Below are positions 1 through 7,166 of a stretch of 33,350 bases of DNA, piece by piece (within the stretch, counting starts at the first letter, position 1; every line of letters begins with the position of its first letter). The notes below the pieces were generated by a model. That model was not told the DNA's origin. It worked only from the letters and a program-made list of their open reading frames with translations, and did no database searches. The translations under genes and the position numbers were made by a program. This stretch comes from Rubripirellula sp. (lineage in GTDB: Bacteria; Planctomycetota; Planctomycetia; Pirellulales; Pirellulaceae): positions 1 to 33,350 of the forward strand of contig JAAXJB010000097.1 in the NCBI GenBank assembly GCA_012270065.1. Reading direction: 5' to 3'.

Positions 1-276
1 GTGTCTGCACGCGCTGTGTCTGCACCCGATGATGATGGTATCCAGATGTCTGCCCCGGATGCACCATCGGCCGCCCTGCACCCGCCCATCCTGAAAAGTT
101 CTGATTTGCAGAGGATCACGGGCCAGAATGCTGAGGTGGCTCAGTTACCTCCATTGTTCGTACCGGTGTCGGAGTCTGGGGCAAATTTTACTCGGCCGAA
201 TTCGGAAACTCACGGCCCACGAGACTTTTCGCACCCCAGAATACTTCCTGAAATTGAATTGGAGTTGCAGCCATGA
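1..276 (+). CDS. C-terminal end of an unidentified gene (5' truncated by window)
   Basis: The frame is open from the first base and stops at TGA 274-276, so this is probably the end of a gene that begins upstream. The visible 91 residues are rich in Pro, Ser and Asp, with a repeated SAPD motif near the start, and look disordered. I recognise no domain. Its stop overlaps the ATG of the next gene (ATGA at 273-276), which is the same coupling seen between the following genes. That overlap is the main reason to believe the frame is real and belongs to the same transport operon. The GTG at position 1 need not be the true start. Confidence 0.5.
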   Translation: MSARAVSAPDDDGIQMSAPDAPSAALHPPILKSSDLQRITGQNAEVAQLPPLFVPVSESGANFTRPNSETHGPRDFSHPRILPEIELELQP

Positions 277-1220
277 TGAAGCGAAATGGAAAACGATGCG
301 TGTTCACCGGCAGGAAAACGGTTTTACTGACGACGCAAGTTGTAATTCTGCTGTGTTTCGCGCCTGTGGTGATGGCTCAGACACGGAACCTGCCGTCCGG
401 TCCACGACCAACATCGACCATGTATGAAGGATTCACGATACCGAAGCACGAAATTCTTGTTGCGGCCTCCGAGCTTGGGCGTTTGAAGACCATGGAGGTC
501 AAAGTGGGAGACAAAGTCCGGGACGGCGAACTTCTCGGTAGCCTGGAAGATTCCACGCAAGTTTCCGCGGTTCGAATTGCATCTGCAAAGGCGAACATGA
601 CGGGTGAACTGGAAGCAGTGCGGGCAGAACACAAACTGGCCCAGCTTCGTGTCCTGAAACTCCGGGAACTTGCTTCTGAAAAAATGGCAAGGCCGGATGA
701 ACTTGCCCGTGCTGAAGCGGATCTTGAGATCGCTCAAGGTCGTATGAAAGCAACCGAGGAGCAGATTCTGCTGAACAAGCTTGAACTTGAACGGCATCAG
801 GTTGCTTTAAGGCGACGAAAGATCCTTGCACCCATGAGTGGAATCATCGCTGATGTTCTTCGTCTGCCGGGGGAATATGTGACGCCGGCGGATCCAGCCG
901 TGGTCAGGTTGTTGGTGGTGGATCAGGTTTACGCAGTTTTCAATATCCCCGTGTCGGAGGCCAGCCGTGTGACGGTCAATTCACCCGCGAAGGTTTATCT
1001 GCGGGGTGCACAGCGGACGATCGACGCGGTTGTGAGTACTGTTGCGCCCATGATCGATGGTGAGAGTGGAACGGTCGAGGTGAGGTTGGAGATCAATAAC
1101 ACCGACCATCAAATCAAGTCAGGCGATCGTTGCACGTTGCAGGTTTTTCCACGGCAGGAGCAGGCAAAAAGAGTTCACCCAAAACGTGCGGTCATGGATA
1201 CAGGTTCGGTGAGAAAATGA
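273..1220 (+). CDS. Periplasmic adaptor (HlyD/RND membrane-fusion protein family)
   Basis: This 315-aa protein has an N-terminal signal peptide (basic n-region, hydrophobic core about residues 17-32, likely cleavage after VMA near residue 35). Residues about 59-95 form the first half of a biotinyl/lipoyl barrel-sandwich (VKVGDKVRDGELLGSLED). A Glu/Arg/Leu-rich coiled-coil hairpin follows (about 95-185), then the second lipoyl half (ILAPMSGIIADV) and a beta-barrel region. This is the layout of periplasmic adaptors that bridge an inner-membrane component to an outer-membrane channel. The start ATG at 273 has GGAG eight bases upstream and overlaps the preceding stop. The stop overlaps the next start in the same ATGA fashion, so translation is probably coupled. 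The family assignment is firm; the cargo is unknown. Confidence 0.88.
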   Translation: MMKRNGKRCVFTGRKTVLLTTQVVILLCFAPVVMAQTRNLPSGPRPTSTMYEGFTIPKHEILVAASELGRLKTMEVKVGDKVRDGELLGSLEDSTQVSAVRIASAKANMTGELEAVRAEHKLAQLRVLKLRELASEKMARPDELARAEADLEIAQGRMKATEEQILLNKLELERHQVALRRRKILAPMSGIIADVLRLPGEYVTPADPAVVRLLVVDQVYAVFNIPVSEASRVTVNSPAKVYLRGAQRTIDAVVSTVAPMIDGESGTVEVRLEINNTDHQIKSGDRCTLQVFPRQEQAKRVHPKRAVMDTGSVRK

Positions 1221-2644
1221 ACTCCGATTACTTTGTCGTCAATCCATCCAAGGCGCCAGTTCGCGAACGCGGTGATAATGTCGGTCGGGAACACGATGCT
1301 CTCGTGTCATCGCTCGATCAGGCAATGGACCAACTAAGTCAGGTGGAACGGCAGTATCTGTTGGACAGCGAGCTCAATCTCGAACGTACCTTTGCTGTGA
1401 TCCAGTTGCTTTCAGCCATCGGTAACGCAGGCAGTCGTGCTGCGGCAGTCATCACAGTCGCTGAATTTCTTGCCGAGCATGGTGAAAATGTTCATGTGCG
1501 ATTTGGCATTGGTGCGGAAATTCTGAGGAGTTTTGGAGACCGCCGTTTGGGCTGGTTGAAATCGGAGAGCGCACTCTTTGAAGAATATTCGGGACGTTGG
1601 AATACCACCTCTGAACTGGATTCTGATCAACCCGCAAAGAACGTGTCGGTCACACGGATAAGTCAGGAAGTGGGTATCTTTCTGCAGCAACCCGACGGTC
1701 AGCAGAGAATCGCGTTCTGGATCGAAGGGGACGGAAAGCAATCTGAAAATGCTTTTCGATGGCTGGAGCCAGTCCTGCAGGCAATCGGAGACGTTTTGTG
1801 GAGCAGGCCCAGACGCGACTACTGGAAATGGAAAGGAAAGGTAGGCAGTCGTATTGCACGTATCAGCACGGTTGCAGCTGTGTTGGCTTCGTTGTTTCTT
1901 ATCTGGCCAGTTTCGTATCGCGTTCGTTGTGAAGCAAAAGTTGACACTTATTTTCAACGTATGGTTGCAGCTCCCTTCGACGCAACACTTGAGCAGGCTC
2001 TGGTGAAACCGGGGGAACAGGTCAAGGCCGGACAGGTTTTGATCAGGCTTGACGGGCGACCATTGCGTCTGGAACTGGACGCCGTTGAGGCGGAAATACA
2101 GGAAATCCGCAAAGAGCACGATGTTGCACTTGCAAACCGGCAGATTGCAGATTCGCAGCAACTCGCGCTGAAACGGAGACGCCTCGACCGGAAACGGGAT
2201 CTGATCAGCGATCGGCTGTCAAATCTTGAGATCACCAGCCCAATTGATGGTGTGGTGATCAGTGGTGATCTGGAAAAGTTCATTGGAGCGCCGGTGGAGC
2301 GTGGGCAGGGCATGTTTGAAATCGCACCGTTGCATACGCTTCAAGTTGAATTGGAAATTCCTGATTATGAAATCGGCTATGTGCAGCGGGGTGCAGTGGC
2401 AAGTATCAAACTGGATGCCATCGGTGGACAGGCCATGACCTTGAAGATTGAAGACATTCATCCCTCAGCCGAACTGAGAAATGATCAGAACGTGTTTATC
2501 GCGAAGGTCCGGGCTCAGAATCACGATGGGGCGTTGAGACCGGGAATGCTTGGAAACGCTACGGCTTATGGACCCCTGCGGCCGAGAATCTGGTCACTGG
2601 TAAGGCCTGCATGGGAGCGTGTGCTTTGGTGGGTGGGATATTGA
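1217..2644 (+). CDS. Membrane-anchored HlyD-type adaptor with GAF-like N-terminal domain
   Basis: The start is ATG 1217, overlapping the upstream stop (ATGA), which gives 475 aa; an in-frame ATG at 1130 would extend into the previous gene and was not used. Residues about 50-205 form a predicted globular, cytoplasmic region with a GAF-like pattern. A single membrane segment lies at about 212-232 (STVAAVLASLFLIWP). Behind it is an HlyD-like module: lipoyl half (VKPGEQVKAGQVLIRLDG), a coiled coil rich in Arg and Glu, second lipoyl half (EITSPIDGVVISGDL) and a beta-barrel ending in LRPGMLGNATAYG. The orientation suggests a cytoplasmic sensor domain joined to a periplasmic adaptor. The HlyD part is firm; GAF is inferred from pattern only. 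It sits between a soluble adaptor and an M50-adaptor fusion, in one operon. Confidence 0.85.
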   Translation: MNSDYFVVNPSKAPVRERGDNVGREHDALVSSLDQAMDQLSQVERQYLLDSELNLERTFAVIQLLSAIGNAGSRAAAVITVAEFLAEHGENVHVRFGIGAEILRSFGDRRLGWLKSESALFEEYSGRWNTTSELDSDQPAKNVSVTRISQEVGIFLQQPDGQQRIAFWIEGDGKQSENAFRWLEPVLQAIGDVLWSRPRRDYWKWKGKVGSRIARISTVAAVLASLFLIWPVSYRVRCEAKVDTYFQRMVAAPFDATLEQALVKPGEQVKAGQVLIRLDGRPLRLELDAVEAEIQEIRKEHDVALANRQIADSQQLALKRRRLDRKRDLISDRLSNLEITSPIDGVVISGDLEKFIGAPVERGQGMFEIAPLHTLQVELEIPDYEIGYVQRGAVASIKLDAIGGQAMTLKIEDIHPSAELRNDQNVFIAKVRAQNHDGALRPGMLGNATAYGPLRPRIWSLVRPAWERVLWWVGY

Positions 2645-2672
2645 CGCTAATGCCATCAGTGGAGACAGGTTC

Positions 2673-5207
2673 GTGAACAAACAAGCCGGTGACAATCCAG
2701 ATCCGGATCACGGAAGCGATGAGTCCAGACGATCCACTGGAACCGGGGTCAGCATGATGACTGATTCCTCTTCCCGTTATGCCATCGAATCCGAGGTTAT
2801 CTTTCTGCAGCGACATGAAGCAGGAGAAAGCTTTGTCGTTGCGAAGCATATGGCACGATCAACCTATTACCGTCTTGGGATGGAAGAGTATCAGGTTGCC
2901 CGCCTGCTGACAGGGACTCGATCTGCACAGGAAATTGTGGCAGAGCTGCGTAACCGGGGTATCGAATGGAAAATCGCGGAGGTTGCGGAACTCATCGGCT
3001 GTTTCGTTTCCAGCGGTCTTGCGAGTCTGCCTCAAGGACAGCAAGAAGATCTGATGACATCGCTTACCATGTCGGAGGTAGAGCAACAGCGTTTCTCAAG
3101 AGAATCATCGCGCGGCTCGGAAACCACCGCGGCGACGCCCGTTGTTGAAACACCGGATGCCGTGCGTCAGCGTGCTCCGAATGAACCCGAACCAGCTGAG
3201 TACCTGCCTCGTCGCCATCGAAAGAAGAGTGAGCCGGCGTCAGTCGATTCAGATGGGCAAGCGACAGACGGATGCCAGGCTGGTATCGATGTTCCTGACT
3301 CGCCCAGGCAAGACGCCGAAACGGAAAAATTGTCACCCGAATCACCAAGTGCCTCGTGGGTTGAATCGGACCAGCCGCGACAGAAATCTCGTTTTCAGGA
3401 TTCCAGAAATTCAAAAGGAATCTGGTATCGACGCCTGGTGGCTGCTCTGTCTTTGATTGTTTGCCAACGTCTGTCACTCGTGGATGGTGATCGCATTGCC
3501 CGCTGGTGGAATGCAAGGCTGGGGGTCGTTTTTAGCCACAAAGGATTCGTGGCTTGGCTGCTGCTTGTGGGTAGCGGAATATCGCTTGTCGTTTCGTGCC
3601 GACGGCAATTTGCCGACGAGTTGACATCCATTTTCAATCCTGATCTTTGGGTGATGCTTCTGACACTGTGGGTGTTCGCAAAGGTTTGGCATGAACTGGG
3701 TCATGCTATCGCCGCCCGGCACAATGGAGTGCGTGTTGGTAAGGCTGGCGTGTTGTTCTTTTTTCTAGCGCCTTTGCCGTACGTGGATGTCACGGATACA
3801 TGGAAATTGAGCAGTAAATGGAAGCGAATTCAGATCGGGCTTGGTGGTGTTTATATCGAATTGGCTCTGGCCGCCATCGCAGCATGGGTTTGGTGGTTCA
3901 CGCCTGGAACGCTTGTTGGACATTTGGCTGCCCAATTCTTTCTTGTCGCGGGGCCTGGCACTCTATTGGTCAATGCAAACCCGCTTCTTCGACTGGATGG
4001 GTATTACGTTCTGTCCGACCTGACAGGGATCTCTAATTTGAGAATGCATGGTCGAAGGCAACTTGCCAGCCTGACAAACCGATTGCTCATGCGTACCGAG
4101 CCTGTTCAGAGCCTGTTGAAAGGCTGGAGATGTCCCTTTGCAACCTGTCACGCATTCTTGAGTGTGATTTTTCAGTGTGTTTGGATGACAGGACTGGTGG
4201 TTGCGATTTCCTCCTGGATGAGGGGGCTTGGTCTTGTCGTGGCAATGGCAGCAATCTGTCTTTGGTGCATCCTGCCTTTGGCTGCCTGGGTTCGCAGAAT
4301 GTGGCATTATCAGGCAGACACGGCTTGGCAGTTGACTGTGCAGCGACTGCGACTGTTTTCACTGGCCGCTCTTGCTGCATTTGCTTTGAACTTCCTGATG
4401 ACAGATGCCTCGCCTTGGAAGAGACGCATTCCGGTCGTCGTGCAGAATCGCGCTCCGCAGATCGCCCGTGCCATGGCTGATGGTATGGTCAAAGCAATTC
4501 ATGTGAACTCTGGACAAAAGGTATTGCCCGGTATGCTCTTGCTTGAGCTGGAGAATCCCGAGTTGGACATGCAGCGTAGTGATCTGGTTGATGAGTTGGC
4601 GATCGCGGAGAGCAAGGCCGTGCAGTATCGCCGCATGAGCAGGATATCCCAAGCTGCTGCCGAATCCGGTAATGCCGCCAGTCTGCGACGACGCATTGCA
4701 GAATTGGATGAGCAAATCGCAGGAATGAAAATCGTGGCGGAACGTACTGGATATGTGCTCAATCCTGACCTGCTGCTACTCAAAGGATGCTATGTGAAGA
4801 TGGGGCAGGAACTGTTTCGAGTCATGGATCCGGAGCAGAAAGAACTACTTGCATCCGTTGCGCCCGCGGACCTTCTGGCTTACCGTCAGGCGGCTATCAA
4901 TGGCACACCGGTTTCAGTTCGCCTGCGTGGTGGCGATCGATTCCGTGTGCAGCCGACAGAGCTGCAGCCCCGTGCCCGGCGAAAAGTTCTGCATCCGACT
5001 CTGGCAGCCACATCAGGTGGACCGATTCCCGTGGAAAGTTCGGAGGACGCTGCATCACGGCTTCAGGCCCTTCAGCCACAGATGATGGGTGTGATTCCAA
5101 TGGACTCATGGAGCAGTGGCCGTACTCGCGACGGGCAGATCGGGGTGATGACAATCACCGACAATCGATCTGTGTTCTTTCGGATTCTCGAGCACCTCGA
5201 TCTTTAA
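2673..5207 (+). CDS. PqqD-like / M50 site-2 protease / HlyD-like fusion protein
   Basis: From GTG 2673, which has GGAG upstream, the protein is 844 aa; ATG 2754 is an alternative start. Residues about 36-120 resemble the PqqD/RRE winged-helix fold (LTGTRSAQEIVAELRNRGIE), followed by a polar linker of about 120 residues. Membrane helices then carry the zinc motif HELGH (His340, Glu341, His344) and the second S2P motif NANPLLRLDG (Asn434 to Asp442), so the protease core looks intact. More helices follow, then a periplasmic HlyD-like lipoyl and coiled-coil region from about residue 590. Such proteins are often named putative peptide zinc metalloprotease. PqqD-like domains bind leader peptides in RiPP (modified ribosomal peptide) systems, so a peptide cargo is an inference. 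The gene closes the adaptor operon, and a 20-base tandem repeat covers its stop. Confidence 0.87.
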   Translation: MNKQAGDNPDPDHGSDESRRSTGTGVSMMTDSSSRYAIESEVIFLQRHEAGESFVVAKHMARSTYYRLGMEEYQVARLLTGTRSAQEIVAELRNRGIEWKIAEVAELIGCFVSSGLASLPQGQQEDLMTSLTMSEVEQQRFSRESSRGSETTAATPVVETPDAVRQRAPNEPEPAEYLPRRHRKKSEPASVDSDGQATDGCQAGIDVPDSPRQDAETEKLSPESPSASWVESDQPRQKSRFQDSRNSKGIWYRRLVAALSLIVCQRLSLVDGDRIARWWNARLGVVFSHKGFVAWLLLVGSGISLVVSCRRQFADELTSIFNPDLWVMLLTLWVFAKVWHELGHAIAARHNGVRVGKAGVLFFFLAPLPYVDVTDTWKLSSKWKRIQIGLGGVYIELALAAIAAWVWWFTPGTLVGHLAAQFFLVAGPGTLLVNANPLLRLDGYYVLSDLTGISNLRMHGRRQLASLTNRLLMRTEPVQSLLKGWRCPFATCHAFLSVIFQCVWMTGLVVAISSWMRGLGLVVAMAAICLWCILPLAAWVRRMWHYQADTAWQLTVQRLRLFSLAALAAFALNFLMTDASPWKRRIPVVVQNRAPQIARAMADGMVKAIHVNSGQKVLPGMLLLELENPELDMQRSDLVDELAIAESKAVQYRRMSRISQAAAESGNAASLRRRIAELDEQIAGMKIVAERTGYVLNPDLLLLKGCYVKMGQELFRVMDPEQKELLASVAPADLLAYRQAAINGTPVSVRLRGGDRFRVQPTELQPRARRKVLHPTLAATSGGPIPVESSEDAASRLQALQPQMMGVIPMDSWSSGRTRDGQIGVMTITDNRSVFFRILEHLDL

Positions 5208-5231
5208 ACTAGAGCACCTCGATCTTTAAAC
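5190..5231 (+). repeat. 20-bp direct tandem duplication across the M50-fusion stop codon
   Basis: The 20 bases at 5190-5209, GAGCACCTCGATCTTTAAAC, recur exactly at 5212-5231, separated by TA (period 22). The TAA stop of the M50 fusion lies in the first copy, and the second copy is untranslated. It looks like a recent slippage duplication. Confidence 0.95.
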
Positions 5232-5470
5232 AGTCCCTGCCTGCATGTTTTTCAGGAACGTCTCTGACTGCAGGAAAAGCAGTGACTGAACTCGGACCGG
5301 CTTTTGCTGCAGACGGTTACCAAGGTAGACGCTACCAGAGTGATGCGGTTGGCGCAGGGGGCGGATACTGCAGGGCAAGAGCTGGAAACACGTCCAACGG
5401 TATTCCGGGCCCCGCCTCGACTCGGGGAATCCGTAATGCCGTCTGGACGTGCGAGTGACTCTGCATCGAC

Positions 5471-5489
5471 TGACACAAATATGACACAG
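5471..5489 (-). promoter_or_regulatory. Pho-box-like direct-repeat element, copy 1
   Basis: The top strand reads TGACACAAATATGACACAG: two 7-base repeats TGACACA separated by four A/T bases. On the bottom strand this is TGTGTCA-TATT-TGTGTCA. An 11-base period with a 4-base A/T spacer is the layout of Pho boxes and other OmpR/PhoB-type response-regulator sites, although the half-site differs from the enterobacterial CTGTCAT. An identical 19-mer occurs at 10177-10195. The sequence also contains the ATG of the small ORF at 5481, so it could instead be conserved 5' coding sequence. Which regulator would bind is unknown. Confidence 0.35.
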
Positions 5490-5765
5490 TTTGAAGCGGT
5501 GGTGAGCTCATTCCAGCCATTATCAGCTGAGGATCAGCTTAGTCTGATATGGAAGCTTCTCTCACTTAGGAGCACAAGCGAGGCTGAAGGTGAACTAGGT
5601 GCGATCGCCAAAGTTAAAACTACAACGATGCAAGAAGCTATTCATCTCGACGGCTTTCTCTGGAAACGATCAACGTTTATCAAATCTACAACTGCAAGTG
5701 TGCGATGCAGGACTACGGCAGAACGGCGCAACCGGGTTCAATTACCGGTTGAAAACCACTTCTAA
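5481..5765 (+). CDS. Small ORF; start resembles the orange-carotenoid-protein N-terminal domain (possible remnant)
   Basis: ATG 5481 opens a 94-codon frame. Residues about 11-23 (FQPLSAEDQLSLIW) closely match the sequence at the start of the carotenoid-binding N-terminal domain of cyanobacterial orange carotenoid proteins (FKQLSAEDQLALIW in Synechocystis OCP, from memory). The match stops after about 20 residues, and the rest shows no OCP pattern, whereas an intact domain is about 150 aa. It may be a decayed fragment of a helical carotenoid protein. A chance match, or a short antitoxin-like protein of the kind that also uses L-P-x-E-E-R-L helices, remains possible. No Shine-Dalgarno sequence is evident, and the start lies inside the 19-base repeat. 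Confidence 0.25.
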   Translation: MTQFEAVVSSFQPLSAEDQLSLIWKLLSLRSTSEAEGELGAIAKVKTTTMQEAIHLDGFLWKRSTFIKSTTASVRCRTTAERRNRVQLPVENHF

Positions 5766-5843
5766 TAAATCCATGGGGGCTCAGGTGGGAGCAAAAATAT
5801 CGCTCAGTCAGGTCGTGGCCGGTCGGAGGATCTGCAGTGCGAC

Positions 5844-7166
5844 TCACTTCACAGTGATTTCGTTCAAGTTTCCTGTGTTGGAAGCGAAGGTGTCCGTTTC
5901 GACTCCAAGGTTCTGCAGCATGGTCACGAACAGATTGCAGAGTGGCTGGTTGCGTTCGCGGCTGAACGCGAGGTGTTGGCCATGGCGGAAGCCGCCGCCG
6001 GCCAGCAGGATGGGAAGATTGGTGGTGTCGTGAATGTTCGCGTCCCCGAGATTGCTGCCGTAGAGAACCATGGTGTTGTCCAAAAGTCGCTGACCATTCT
6101 CGGGCTTGGCCGCGAAGTCATCGATGAGCTTTCGCAGTTGTATGAGATGTTCCCGGTCTGCGGCCTTAAGCTGCCGCAACTTCTCCTCGTTCTGGCCGTG
6201 ATGGCTGAGATTGTGGTAGGTGGTGGTTGTCTCTTCCTGGTTAGGCAGGCGTAAGACCGGAGCGCGGAATGAATCCACGATCAGCGTAATGATGCGGGTC
6301 GAGTCGCTCTCGAAGGCAAGCTGTGTCATGTCGAGCATGAGTCGAAGCTGGTCGAAGAATCGCTTGTTGTCGCCGATGTCCGCAGGCGGAGATCGGTTCG
6401 TCTGCGGCTTCGGTCGCTGCTCCCATTCGCCGGCAGTAAGCAGACGCTGTTCCACCTCGCGCACCGAGGTTAGATATTGATCGAGTCGCTCCCGGTCGGC
6501 GGCGGGCAACGTGCGATTGAAACGCCTGGCTTCGAGGTTGAGCGTGTCCAGAATGCTGCCGCGCCGGCGAAGGCGATCGAGTTGACGTTGCACGTCGCCG
6601 GGGGCGCCCTGAACAAACATCTTCCGAAACACGTTCGCCGGGCTGGTTTCAGGTGGAAGCAGGACTCCGTCACGCGTAAACGAGAGGCTGCGTTTCGCCG
6701 CCTCACTCGGTCGAGTGACGCCCAGATTCAGTGTGCGAAATCGCGTCGACTGGGGAAGTTGTTCGGCTGCGAATTGATCCAGTGAGACCGTGTTGCGAAA
6801 GCCGAATTTGAACGCGCCCGGCGCGGCCGTTAGGAAGCAGTTGTCGGTGCTGTGCGCGCCATCCACACCGGGATGGGATAGACCGCTGAAAACGGTGAAT
6901 TCGTCGCGCACGTCCGACAACAATTCAAGATACGGCGAGGGCTTGTAGTCTCGCCCCGTTCCTGTCGGCGCGAAGTACTTCGGAAGGAGACCGAGATTGT
7001 TGACGATCACGAGCATACGCCGCGGTGCCACGACCGGTGTCGCCGCGCGGACCAAAACCGGACGCATGCATTCCAGTGCCGGCAGGGCGAGACTGACACC
7101 CATACCCCGTAGGAATGCACGACGCGGCAGACGTGATGAGGCGGTGGAAATGTGTGGTCCGTTCAT
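5844..7166 (-). CDS. DUF1552 Tat-exported protein
   Basis: This 440-aa protein starts with a twin-arginine signal (RRAFLRGMG, residues 15-23) followed by a hydrophobic stretch, so it is probably exported folded. The rest matches DUF1552, a planctomycete-enriched family: MLVIVNNLGLLPKYF near residue 50, the DGAHSTDNCFLTA segment, a central RRRGSILDTL helix, and a C-terminal NTMVLYGSNLGDANIHDT segment like that of sulfatase/DUF1501-type folds. The start ATG overlaps the stop of the upstream DUF1592 gene (ATGA, 7163-7166), so the two are coupled. The biochemical role of the family is not established; association with the partner cytochrome is inferred from constant gene pairing. Length and motifs look intact. 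Confidence 0.9.
   Translation of the reverse strand: MNGPHISTASSRLPRRAFLRGMGVSLALPALECMRPVLVRAATPVVAPRRMLVIVNNLGLLPKYFAPTGTGRDYKPSPYLELLSDVRDEFTVFSGLSHPGVDGAHSTDNCFLTAAPGAFKFGFRNTVSLDQFAAEQLPQSTRFRTLNLGVTRPSEAAKRSLSFTRDGVLLPPETSPANVFRKMFVQGAPGDVQRQLDRLRRRGSILDTLNLEARRFNRTLPAADRERLDQYLTSVREVEQRLLTAGEWEQRPKPQTNRSPPADIGDNKRFFDQLRLMLDMTQLAFESDSTRIITLIVDSFRAPVLRLPNQEETTTTYHNLSHHGQNEEKLRQLKAADREHLIQLRKLIDDFAAKPENGQRLLDNTMVLYGSNLGDANIHDTTNLPILLAGGGFRHGQHLAFSRERNQPLCNLFVTMLQNLGVETDTFASNTGNLNEITVK

Larger units (their letters stand above)
5208..5843. other. Intergenic region between the M50 fusion and the DUF1552 gene
   Basis: These 636 bases separate the + strand transport operon from the 3' end of the minus-strand DUF1552 gene. 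They hold the second copy of the stop-codon duplication, one copy of the 19-base direct repeat (5471-5489) and the weak small ORF at 5481. I see no RNA gene, terminator with a T-run, or transposase remnant here. Confidence 0.7.

Noticed and set aside
1130-1216. Upstream ATG extension of the second adaptor
   Set aside because: It would overlap 91 bases of the first adaptor. ATG 1217 makes the ATGA overlap seen at other junctions in this window.
1412-2161. 249-codon minus-strand frame opposite the second adaptor
   Set aside because: It is opposite a well-supported HlyD-type gene; Cys, Phe and Arg excess is typical of an antisense shadow.
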